Source of the DNA: Ministeria vibrans ATCC 50519
Lineage: Eukaryota; Opisthokonta; Filasterea
Assembly (NCBI GenBank): GCA_943704425.1
Contig: CALSCP010002306.1
Location: 23,231-44,946 of the forward strand
Length of the DNA stretch: 21,716 nucleotides
Direction of reading: 5' to 3'
Below are positions 1 through 10,251 of the stretch, one piece after another; within the stretch, counting starts at the first letter, position 1, and every line of letters starts with the position of its first letter. Below the pieces are notes generated by a model. The model had not been told where the DNA came from. It did no database searches and worked only from the letters and a program-made list of their open reading frames with translations. Both the position numbers and the translations under genes were made by a program.

Positions 1-377
1 CCATCAATGGCAAATTGGCAATGATTGACCAAACGGAGTCTGGAGCGACACTTAAAAAGACTACACCAGCCAGCTGGATAGCACACTATTATGGTAGGAA
101 CACTTTTTAATAACTATTAGAATTTGATGCACAGGATATAGTGACAACCATCACCATGTTCACTCCCTGCCCGTATTGTGCCGATGAGTGATGATACAGA
201 AGGCACAAAAGCTGCTGCAACGCTGACTATGTTTCTCTCGATCTGTCAGAAAGCGCATCAACGAGGGTCAACGTGAACGTCACATCAATATTCAATAATG
301 AATAATCAATCTTTTTCCCTTCCCCTCCTCCTGTACACTTTCCCCTCTCCCTCGCTCTCACTCCCTACAAACTAACC
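1..377. other. Left flank, mostly non-coding; possible exon remnant at 3-110
   Basis: No recognisable gene is visible here. One plus-strand frame is open from position 3 to a stop at 108-110 (about 35 residues including GATLKKTTPASWIAHYY). This could be the last exon of a gene lying off the left edge, but it matches no family I know, and the minus strand is also partly open. Positions 111-300 show nothing. Positions 309-366 are strongly pyrimidine-rich and end just before the receptor ATG, which fits a promoter or 5' leader of that gene. A short inverted repeat (ATTCA/TGAAT) lies near 290-303. Confidence 0.25.
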
Positions 378-3300
378 ATGAACCTGGCAATCGGCCTGAT
401 GGCGCTGGCACTCGTGGCAGGCGCGCACGCCAACTGTGACCTGGTCGTGGGAACAGACACGTCCTTATCCGAAACGCTCTCCGTGCTCAACCAATGCCAG
501 AGCCTCACCTCGCTCAGCTTCACCGGCACGCCCAACCTCAGCTTCACCACACTGCTGGCGGGCCTGACCGACATCACTGGCGAGCTGGGCTTCTACGGAT
601 TCACCGGCGCCCTCTCCACCTTTGCTCTCTCCTTCCCCAACCTAAAAACGCTCGGGAGCCTCACAGTCAACGGGACCACCAACCTTGCCTCCATCGACCT
701 GCCCAACCTCCAAGCCATCACTAATACGCCCTTTAGGGTGACGGTATGTATGCCAAAAGGGGATTTCTGTTGCGTCGCAGCACGCCCTGCCGCCCCACCT
801 CAATACCGCATCCCGTCCGCGCCCATGCTTCTCCCTGCGACACGAACACGTTGCAACCGTCCTAGTGCCCGTACCACCCGTCGTGGTCCGTATGCCCAGA
901 CGAACTTGAAGCAAATGCAAACAATGCATTTCGTTGAACATAAATATCTGTCCTCTACACCGCAACCCTTTTGCGCTCCTGTTTCTTCCCCCAACGCGAA
1001 CGCATTACAACCAATTTTACAGTGTGTTTGTCGTGCTTTGCATGACCACGCGACCTTGGCAGTTTGATTTCTCACCAAACCTAAATTTCCTTCCTTAGTT
1101 CAACGACCATCTCTTGACCATTACCGGCTCGCGGTTGGTCCAATGTGCCTCGAATACGGAGTTTATCATCGACGGCAATGCCCATCTGCTCTCGGTGCCG
1201 ATCATCTCGCACATCTCAACGAGCACGCTGGGTTCGTTGACGCTGCAGAACAACGAAAAGCTCGCGTCGCTCTCCATCGCCCTGTCGGCGGTCGGCCACC
1301 TGCGCATCGTTGGCTGCAACAGTCTCACAACCATCAGCAATCTTGGAACGACAGCGATGACAACCATCGACTCGGTGTTTGTGGGCTCCAATGCAGCCCT
1401 CCAACAGTTGACGGGTCTCCGGTCGGTCGTCCAAGTGGGCGCCATCACTATTGTGGACAATCCGTCGCTCGTGTCCATCGACCTTCTCACAAGCGACGCG
1501 CTTGACGTTGTGCACGGCAGCGTGTTGGTGACTAACTGCCCGCTGCTTAACTACATCCAACTGCTGCCCTTCGCGTCTATCGTCGACGGCAACGTCACCA
1601 TCAACAAACTACCGAAAATGACTTCGCTCAGTGATCTCTTTGGCAATGTCGAGAAGATCAAGGGCTCCTTGCGCATCGAAGATATGCTCACCATGGGGGC
1701 CATTGGTCGGGCAACGGGTCAGACGCTCACCTCGAGCTTTTCATCCTTTGACTATCTGCTGGAAGTGGGTTCCGACGTTGTCATTTGTATGCAAATAACA
1801 GCAAAAAAACAAACAAAAAAAAACACAATATCATGTGCCCCCCTGTCTGATCCCCCCTTCTCTTTTTCCCTTTCCTTGCATAGGCAACAACGCCGTCGTG
1901 AACAACCTGGACGAGCTTGAGTTTGTCGAGGAGATTGGACTAACGCTAACACTGTGCAGCAACGCACTGCTGTCGCGCACCTCGTTTGGGGGTCTGCTGC
2001 GCCAAGGCCAAGGGCTGCCTCAGAACCACAATTCTGTGGGCATCACTATTGAGAACAATGCGCTGCTCAAAGAGATCTCGTTGGACGGGCTGAGCACCAT
2101 TGTGGGCACTCTTATCATCAAGAACAACGACAAGCTCGTCTCCATCAATGGTCTGTACTCCCTTGAGACCGTCGTTGGCGTAAGGCCTCTTTCACTTTTT
2201 TTTTTCATCTCTCTTTATCTTGTCTGACACTACTTATGACGCAGGACATTAAGATTGAAGACAACGACAAGCTGGTGTCGGCGGGAATTCTCTTCGACAT
2301 GAGCGGCGGGTCTGGCTCGGCCTTTGGCTTCCACTTTATTTTGTCGGGCGTCGCGAACATTGTCATCAGCAACAACCCACGTCTGTGCGCCCACAACATC
2401 CACGGTCTCGACCTCGTTGCGTCCGGCACGGTAACGATCATCAACAACGCAGCCCCTGGGGGCGTCTGCCAAGTCGGAGTGCTCCAGGAGCTTAATGCAA
2501 CGGCTGCACTCACAGCGGGCAGCGCACAGCTCGTCGCCGGCTACATGTTCAACTTGACGCTCAACCACAACTGGGAGGACGACTTTGACGACGACGACGA
2601 GTCCTGGGGGACCATGTTTACCGCAATGGACGTACGGTTTTGCCCGAGGACGTATTAGAGTATATCTTATTTCTCATTTTTCCATGATGTAGGAGCTGAT
2701 CGAGTATGGGCTGACAGAAGGCATTGATGACGATCTCTTTGAGAGCACCGAGCGTGCCATGCACGAAATGTTCAAGCCAGCTGCTCTGCAGAAAATGCGT
2801 TCCACCAAACTTGGCAATAAGTTTGGCGATCGTGTTGAAGATATGGCTTTTGCGGCGCTTCTCAATCAGCCTTGTGGCACCGAAAAGTTTGTAAGCGATT
2901 TGTTGTCTCACTCACTCATTTGTGCCCAATGGCGACTCATTCACCCCCTTCTCCCCTCCCTCTCTTTTCAGAGCAACTCCACGTACCTGGCACAACGACA
3001 GCGCAAAATCGACAGCGCAACGCTGCCAGGGCTGTTTCAAGTGGACTCGGCCGGAGGAGAGTCGGTTCAGATTGACATTCCCGACCAATTTGCTTCGGAA
3101 ATTACCGCTAGCTCGTGCTACTCGATGCAGATGACACTCATTGTCGACAATCCGTATGTATCGTCGCGCGTCGACCAGGACGGCCTCGTCGACTCGCCCG
3201 TCTTTGGCTTTGGTCTGTCGGGCGTGACTGTCTTGGGTCTGTCCGACTCGGCGAGCATCAGCTTCACTTTGGCTCACTCCAACACGAGCATTACGCTGCC

Positions 3301-4697
3301 GCGAGTGTGTACCTTCTGGGCAACCGCCGACGGGGGTTGGTGGAGCACCGTAGGGTGCACGCGAACGGCGACCAATACAACGCACACCACCTGCAAGTGC
3401 TCACACGCCACCAACTTTGCGCTGCTCGTCGACACATCAGGTTCGTCGCTCTCGTCGTCGCAGGCAACGGCCATCTCGGTGCTCACCTACATTGGGTGCA
3501 TTGGCTCCATCATTGGCGCCGCCATCTACTTGGTCACCTTTGGGGTGCTATCGACTCTTCGTTCGGGTCCCACCATTCTTACCATGCACTTGTGTGCCGC
3601 TCTTATCGGCGCCAACCTTGTCTTCCTCGTGGGCGTCGACGAGACGGCCAATCAAGCGGCGTGCACGGCCGTCGCTGCACTCCTCTACTACTTTCTGCTT
3701 GCCTGCTTTGCCTGGATGCTGTGCCTCGGCTACAGCATCTGGACGCTGCTGGTCAAGGTGGAACAGCAAACGCAGCGCAGCATGGTTCAGTACGTGTTTG
3801 TTGGCTGGGGTCTGCCCCTGATCGCTCTCATCATTGTGCTCATTGTCGAGTACACCACCAACGAGAGTGTGCAGCTGGGTAACCCGAATAACTGTTGGAT
3901 TGGCTCACGCATGGGTCTCGTGGGCGCCTTCCTCATCCCCGTTGCGTGCGTCGTTCTCATCAACATCTACGTGCTCGTGCGCGTCGTGCACGTCCTTCGC
4001 CAGAACGAGCAGGCCAACCGCCAGCGCAAGGGTGCCAGTGCCAACCACCAGCAGCTCTTTATCTATGTCTCTCTCCTCGTCACACTTGGCGCCACCTGGG
4101 TATGTGTCTTGACGGACACGTCTCTTGTGGATGTTGTTGCTGATCCTCTCTTTTGAATAGATCTTTGCCTATCTTGCCATTGTGGTCAACCACTTTGTGT
4201 TTTGGGTCTTCTTTGTCATTCTCAACTCATCGCAAGGTACATAGCCTTGCACACAGCATTCCATGTCTGTTCCCTCTCACACACACACTCTGTTGCATTT
4301 AGGCATTCTTCTGTGTCTGGCATACTGTTTCCGTCAGCGTGTGCTGGACGAGTGGCGCAAGAAACTGGGTCTACACAAGGGCAAACTGTCGTCAAGTAAG
4401 GCAACACAGTCGACGGGCAAGACGACGCTGTCGGACACAGCCGGCAAGGGTCGCACGACCACGGTGCTCATGTCGAGCGACGCCTTCGACACGACTCTTG
4501 TGTCGTCGCAGGGTGATCCCATGTCGAGTGCGCCCTACCTCGACGAGGAGAAGACGGCCACCGACCACGAGACGACCGTCGAGGGTATCGACGCTGACGA
4601 GTGCCAACGCGCCACCACCGAGATGACCAGTGTGCATTCGCTTTCGTCCTCTGCCAATGGCGATGAACAACATCAACCTGAACATGTGGAGGAGTAA
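378..4697 (+). CDS. Adhesion-type GPCR with L-domain-like ectodomain, GPS and 7TM
   Basis: Eight exons: 378-743, 1099-1786, 1884-2179, 2245-2631, 2693-2890, 2972-4099, 4161-4236, 4303-4697 (1177 residues, phases consistent). Residues 1-19 form a signal peptide. Residues ~20-540 are repeated short beta-strand/leucine units with Asn ladders (IENNALLKEI, IKNNDKLVSI), as in receptor L domains or ECM33-like proteins. An acidic linker (DDFDDDDE) follows. The GPS has C758, FW760-761, WWS, C774, C786, C788 and H790-A791-T792 before NFALLV, with predicted autocleavage between A791 and T792. Seven hydrophobic segments span ~812-1060 with family hallmarks: NCWIG in loop 2, LGATW in TM6, NSSQG in TM7. 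The tail (~1065-1177) is Ser/Thr-rich then acidic. By family knowledge this is a plasma-membrane receptor with an adhesive, self-cleaved ectodomain signalling through G proteins; ligand unknown. The 7TM class is confident; the L-domain assignment is fold-level pattern only. Confidence 0.88.
744..1098 (+). other. Intron 1 of the GPCR gene (355 nt)
   Basis: The donor is GTATGT at 744 and the acceptor TTCCTTAG ends at 1098. Joining at these sites keeps phase 0 and restores the repeat pattern of the ectodomain. The intron is unusually GC-balanced for this window, so a frame stays open through it to 1067. That frame loses the leucine/Asn repeat pattern right after the donor, so I treat it as read-through and not coding. 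Confidence 0.8.
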
Positions 4698-4897
4698 GTG
4701 TGTTTTTGACCTTCTTGTACAGTACATACAGTTTTATTAATAATTTTATTATTATAATTATTAATAATATTTATTATTGATGATCAACAAAATAATATAA
4801 AACTGTGTGAAACCATAAAAACTGAATCATAATTCAATTCATAACAAAAGTCAAAAAAAAACAAAAATATTTGACCACTCCAAAGTTTGATTGTATC
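4698..4897. other. AT-rich intergenic spacer
   Basis: The spacer between the GPCR stop and the protease start is AT-rich, with a TTATTAAT-type self-complementary block around 4733-4780. No canonical AATAAA was seen. It probably carries the GPCR 3' end and the protease promoter. Confidence 0.6.
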
Positions 4898-6527
4898 ATG
4901 CCCCGGCTTGCATACTTTGCGTTGGCTGCCGTTGCGTGCGTTGCGTGCGTGTCTGCAATGTCTTTCGACGACTTTACCGCAACCTTCCAGAAGAAGTACG
5001 ACGCCGCGGAGACCGAGGCCCGCCGCACGACCTTTCTTGTAAGAACGCGCCTCTACCGTCCGCTTGCATGCGTGTGTGCCTGGGCATATCCTTTCCTTGT
5101 TTTGCAAGCGAGCAGGAGTGTTTTTTTTATTTTATTTTTATTGTTCCCCACAATGTCGAGGCTGCTGCTGTAGCACACAGCGCGGACGGCTGCTTAACAG
5201 GGCGTGTCTGACTTGGCTCTCTCTCTGTCTCTCTATCACTTTGTTTATTTGTCTCTATGACTTTGTCTCTATCGCTTTGTCTCTATCACTTTGTCTCTCT
5301 CTCTTTCGCGCGCTCTCTCTCTCTTTCGCTCTCTCTATCTCTCTCTTACTCTCTCTTTTTTTTTTCTCTCTCTCTTTCTCTGTCTCTCTCTGTGCTGCAG
5401 GCGAATGCGCAGCGCATTGCCGACCACAATGCGCGCGGCGAGTCGTACACGCTGGGCTTTACCGAGTTCGCTGACATGACCTTTGAGGAGTTCAAGCGCG
5501 ATCGCTTGATGGCGACCGCACCCCAGCATTGCTCGGCGACGGCAGGCACCAAAGGTAAGCAACATAGCAACCTTTATTTGGTTGTTTGCTTTCTTACACT
5601 CTCTCTGCATAGGCACGTACCGCATTCCGGAGAATGCTGCCGCTCGTCCCGAGATGATTGACTGGCGTGACTTTGGAGTGGTGAGTCCCGTGGAGGACCA
5701 AGGATCGTGCGGCAGCTGCTGGACGTTTTCGACGACGGGCGCCATGGAGTCGCACTATGCGCTCAAGCACCGTGAGATGCGTCAATTCTCGCAGCAGCAG
5801 CTTGTGGACTGTGCACAAGCGTTTGACAACCATGGATGCGAGGGTGGACTGCCGAGCCACGCCTTCGAGTACATTGCGCACGCCGGCGGCCTTGAGCTGC
5901 TCTCGTCATACCCGTACACCGGCAAGGACGGTCACTGTGCCTTCAACGCGTCGCGTGCCGTTGGAAAGTGCCTTCGCTCCGTCAACATTACGGCCGGTGA
6001 CGAAGAAGAGGTAAGTTGTGAACAGAAGAAGGATAAAAAGTTAATTGTGTGTGTGTGTGTGTAGTTGACGGATGCCATTGGCCGAGTGGGACCAGTGAGT
6101 GTGGCGTATCAAGTGGCCTCTGACTTCCATCTCTACAAGTAAGCAGTGAACGGGGAGAGGCGGGACAAGAGGCAAAGAACAGCAGCAGCAGCAGCATCAG
6201 CGTTGGACTGATGCAAAATATGTGTGTGTAGGTCTGGGGTGTACCACTCCAAGGAGTGCAAGAATGGCCCGATGGACGTGAACCACGCTGTACTTGCCGT
6301 CGGCTACTCCCACGATCACATGAGCGACATGCCCTTCTACATCATCAAGAACTCGTACGTCTTTTATCTTTGCATCTCTTTATGCGTCTAGTGCTCACTC
6401 TTTTCTCTCGCTCTCTCTTCTGTGTCTCAGGTGGGGCACCTCGTTTGGAATGGACGGTTATTTTTGGATTCTGCGCGGACAAAACGAGTGCGGAATCTCC
6501 AACTGCAACTCATACCCTGAGATGTAG
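4898..6527 (+). CDS. Papain-family cysteine protease, cathepsin L/H-like precursor
   Basis: Six exons: 4898-5038, 5401-5554, 5613-6010, 6065-6138, 6232-6354, 6431-6527 (328 residues, the usual cathepsin L length). Residues 1-20 are a signal peptide. The propeptide (~22-90) has a complete ERFNIN pattern: E38, R42, F46, N49, I53, N57. A GNFD-like GFTEFAD follows (67-73). The mature enzyme begins near residue 112 (PEMIDWRD). Active-site residues are all present: oxyanion Gln128, nucleophile Cys134 in QGSCGSCW, His274 in VNHAVLAVGY and Asn296 in KNSWG. Disulphide cysteines around GCEGG, HCAF and NECGISNC are kept. By family knowledge it is a lysosomal or secreted endopeptidase made as an inactive zymogen. 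Nothing looks broken. Cathepsin L versus H-like subgroup is not resolved. Confidence 0.95.
5039..5400 (+). repeat. Protease intron 1 with CT-rich, TATCACTTTGT-type degenerate repeat
   Basis: This 362-nt intron has donor GTAAGA and acceptor GTGCTGCAG. From about 5218 to 5395 it is almost pure pyrimidine, with repeated units resembling TCTCTATCACTTTGT (near 5230, 5254, 5268, 5282), then a CT microsatellite. The long polypyrimidine stretch sits directly before the acceptor. Related units occur, in sense orientation, in intron 6 of the neighbouring aldehyde dehydrogenase gene. Confidence 0.85.
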
Positions 6528-6602
6528 TAGACTCAATGAAACGAAACGGAAAATCCCATTCATCGATAATAAGAATGATTAGTTTGAAAAGGACGTTTTC
6601 TT

Positions 6603-9125
6603 TTACTCTTTAACCCAAACACACTTTGTCTCAGTGTAGAGCTCAAGAGCCTGTTCGCCCTTTTCACGACCAATGCCACTCTGCTTGAAACCACCAAAAG
6701 GCGCCGCAATTCCATACTGGTGGTATGTGTTGACCCACACTGTTCCCGCACGCAGCGCATTGGTCACCTGTGGACAAGACAGTGTGAGTGGATGGGAAAA
6801 CGACAAAGGGAGAGGAGGGAGAAAGAAACAAAGTAATAGAAAGAGGAGGGAGAAAGAAACAAAGTAATAGAGAGAGGAGGGAGAGAGAAACAAAGTGACA
6901 GAGAGAGAGAGGAGGGAGAGAGAAACAAAGTAATAGAGAGAGGAGGGAGAGAGAAACAAAGTAATAGAGACAGGAGGGAGAGAGAAACAAAGTGACAGAG
7001 AGAGAGAGGAGGGAGAGAGAAACAAAGTAATAGAGAGAGGAGGGAGAGGGAAACAAAGTAATAGAGAGAGGAGGGAGAAAGGAACAAAGTAATAGAGAGA
7101 GGAGGGAGAAAGGAACAAAGTGATAAAGAGAGAGAGAGAGTGTGTGTCTTTGTAGGTGACTGAGTGAGTGTGTGAATGGAAAGTGCTTAGTGTGCTTGGT
7201 GTGCGAGTCAGAAAGTATGACGCATAAAATATAAAAAGATAAAAAATGAAGTAATAATAAGGATACCTTCATTGCCGTCTTCATGTTCTTGGTGAAGACA
7301 GACGCCGCCAGACCATAGTCGGTCTGGTTGCCCAGCTCAATCGCCTCCTCCACCTACACACAACGCCCCAATGAGTCCGTCTATCTATTTATGCACACAC
7401 CCCATGTCACTTCTTGTCTTGTGTCTCACCGTCTTGAACTTGATGATGGAGAGAACCGGGCCAAAGATCTCCTCCTGGTAGATGCGGTGCTCGGGCTTGA
7501 CGTCGCTGAAGATGGTCGGCTGGACAAAAAAACCGTTGCCCTCGCCCTTGTCGCCGCCCAGGGAGACGGTGGCGCCCTGCTCCTTGCCCGACTTGATGAA
7601 GTCGAGGATGCGACAGTGCTGCTCCTCGCTCACTTGCGCGCCCATCTCTGTGCCCGCTTCGAACGGGTTGCCGACCTTCATGGCCTTGGCACGTGCCACA
7701 GACTTGCGTACGACCTCGTCGTAGATGGCCTCCTGCACAAACAAACGCGAGCCGGCCGTGCACACCTCGCCCTGGTTGAAGAAGATGGCGCGGTTCGCGT
7801 ACTCGACGGCCTCGTCGACGTCGCAATCGTCCATGAGGATCACCGGCGACTTGCCTCCCAGCTCCAGCGACACACGCTGTGCGCAATGCATCGTCAGAAA
7901 GAGTGGAAACGTCACGGAAATAGACGCACCAACACAACGAACCACACTCTCTAATCATACGCACCTTGAGCGTAGCTGCAGCACCCGCCATGATGATCTT
8001 GCCAACTTCGGGCGAGCCTGTAAACGCGACCTTGTCAACACGCTTGTGCTCGACCAGGCGTCCGCCACACGTGGGCCCAAAGCCCGGCACAATGTTGACA
8101 ACACCCGCGGGAAAGCCCGCCTCGGCAATGAGTTCGCCCAGCAGCAGCGCAGTCAGCGGCGTCTGCTCCGCCGGCTTCAGCACAACCGTGTTGCCCGTGC
8201 ACAGCGCCGGACCCAGCTTCCACGCCGCCATCAACAGCGGGAAGTTCCACCTACAAATGCAAAAAGTAGTGAGCGGATTGGTGGAACGAGTTGCAGCGGC
8301 TGTGTGCCAGCCACTATAATTCTTGTACGGGATGATCTGGCCAATGACACCCACTGGCTCGCGTCGAGTGTAGCAAAAGTGACCGCCGTCCGCCGGAATC
8401 GTCTTGCCGTGAACCTTGTCTGCCCAGCCGGCGTAGTAGCGCAGACACTCAACCGACAGCGGAATGTCTGCGTTGAGAGTCTCGCCCTATCAACAACCCA
8501 AACAAAAAAACAGTGCATCAAAAAAAAAGTTAGTCATAAAAAACAAAAAAAACAAAGAAGAAAGAAAGCGTACAAAGGGCTTGCCGTTGTCCAGCGTCTC
8601 CAGAGCAGCAAACTCCTCGACGCGGGCCTCGAGCAGGTCGGCCAGCTTGAAGATGAGGCGGCCGCGCTGCGTGGCGGACAGCGCCGACCACTCACCGCCA
8701 AACGCCGCACACGCCGCCTCCACCGCAGCGTCAATGTCCGCCGCACCGCCCTCAGACACAGCGCCAATCGACTGGCCGTCAAAGGGGCACACGTTGTCAA
8801 AGGTCTTGCCTGAGACGCTGTCGACATACTGATAAGAGAGAGACAGAGAGAGAGTGAAAAAAAAAAACAACATTGGTCAAAAAAACAGAAAAAAACAAAA
8901 CAAAAATCACAGGAGCTCTACACTGCCACTGTTGTGGCGAGAACACTCTAGATAGACACACGCACGGTGTATGGTGGGCAGTACGCAGCGCGCCGGACGA
9001 CAGGGCGCGCTGTAGAAGAGCCAAAGGAACACAATGCGAACCTGGTTGTTGATGAAGCACTGGGTGCGGATCTTGAAGGAGCGCCCCGAGTGCGTAACGT
9101 CCGTAGTAGTACCGCCGCACGACAT
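6603..9125 (-). CDS. Aldehyde dehydrogenase (NAD(P)-dependent, ALDH1/2-like)
   Basis: Seven exons on the minus strand: 9125-9042, 8828-8574, 8486-8329, 8250-7965, 7876-7430, 7353-7267, 6767-6603 (493 residues, normal for the family). It oxidises aldehydes to acids using NAD(P)+. Visible motifs are Asn168 in PWNFP, the cofactor lysine in [10 protein letters not shown], the Rossmann loop FTGSPEVGK (~242-250), general base Glu266 in LELGGKSP, nucleophile Cys300 in [11 protein letters not shown], and EEIFGPV with [13 protein letters not shown] at the C-terminal half. The Glu-Cys spacing of 34 equals that of known ALDH1/2 enzymes. No mitochondrial presequence is evident, so it is probably cytosolic. 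The substrate cannot be told from sequence alone. Intron 1 uses an uncommon GTTCGC donor. Intron 6 holds a minisatellite. Confidence 0.96.
6808..7140. repeat. Minisatellite, about ten copies of a 30-34 bp GA-rich unit, in ALDH intron 6
   Basis: The unit on the plus strand reads approximately GGAGGGAGAGAGAAACAAAG followed by TAATAGAGAGA or TGACAGAGAGAGA. I count ten GGAGGGAG cores with 30-nt spacing, occasionally 34 nt because of an added GAGA. In the sense of the ALDH gene the array is pyrimidine-rich. It lies within the 500-nt intron 7266-6768. All minus-strand frames are open through the array, so it can be mistaken for coding sequence of the form [14 protein letters not shown]. Confidence 0.95.
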
Positions 9126-9268
9126 AATGCTTCAAGGAACTTTTAGAAGAAAAGAGAGAGAGAAAAAAGAGAGAGAACTATAAACTTAAACGTCTTAAAG
9201 AGTAAAGACTTGAGAGTAAAGTGATTTATGTTAAGTGAAGGGATGACATTCATTCTGCTCTCTTTTCT

Positions 9269-9274
9269 TTTATT
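9269..9274 (-). terminator. Candidate poly(A) signal AATAAA for the TLE-domain gene
   Basis: The minus strand reads AATAAA here, 45 nt beyond the stop codon at 9319-9321. A GT-rich run, the complement of the CA repeat at 9300-9315, lies between them. It is the only canonical hexamer I noticed downstream of any gene in the window, so its use is plausible but unproven. Confidence 0.35.
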
Positions 9275-9318
9275 CGTATTGGTATTTTTTCCTTGTCTCT
9301 CACACACACACACACTTC

Positions 9319-9775
9319 TCATTCGGCTACAGCCGACTCTGATTCCCCGCGAGGACGTTTGGCATCCTCGTCATTGGTGCCTTCGTCGTCGTGGGGGCGC
9401 TTCGTCGAAGGTGGGGGGTTATCGGCACTGGGCGCTGTTGGGGTGCCATTGGCACCAACAGCCGCAACGGCGCTAGGTGGAAGAGGCGCAGCGACAAACG
9501 CCGAGGGTGTCGCAGCGGGGGGCATGGGCGGCACCACAGCACCCGTCCCGGCAAAGGCAGAAGTGGGAGGCGCAAGAGGCTGCGCAAACGTGGACGAGGG
9601 TGCACTGGGAACCTGAGGGAAAGCAGAGGGCGCTGGTGCAGAGAGCGCGCCAGCTGTTGTTGTTGCTGCTGTGGGTGCTGATGGAGATGCTGAGGCAGCC
9701 TGGACAGCAGTAGGGGCGTTCGCGACTGGCGCTATTACAGGACTCGATTCGGCAGTGTCTTGTGAGGTCTGCTGT

Positions 9776-9810
<35 letters not shown>

Positions 9811-10220
9811 TTGTTGTTGCTGCTGCTGCATGTGCTGTTGCTGCATTTGCATCTGCTGAGCCATTTGCTGCTGCTGCTGCTGTTGCAGCATATGCTGTTG
9901 TTGTTGCTGCTGTGCGACCATGTGCTGTTGTTGCTGTTGCTGCTGCATCTGTATCTGCTGCATTTGCTGCATGGTCAGACCGCTGGCATGCGCACTGCCT
10001 GCCGGACCACCAGGGACGGCCGCTACGGCTCCTGTGGCGGCTCCTCCTTGCTGTGCCATGGGCAATGGCGCAAGCGTACCAGACACTTGTGAGAGGGCCA
10101 TCAGGTTGCCCTGTGCAGGCACACCCCCCCCCGCCTGCTGTGGCTGCTGCTGCTGCTGCTGGTGAGAGGCACCAACGACACGCGGCGGAATGGCATTGGT
10201 CGGTGGTGCCAATTGCTGCG

Positions 10221-10251
<31 letters not shown>

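Noticed and set aside
6179-6200. CAG repeat near the protease
   Set aside because: It lies in intron 4 (6139-6231), outside coding sequence; it is a short microsatellite only.
6603-7353. Long open minus-strand frames rich in Ser/Leu/Phe/Tyr across the repeat array
   Set aside because: These frames are translation of the ALDH intron 6 minisatellite. Homology and phase place exon ends at 7267 and 6767, and the repeats stay open in several frames.
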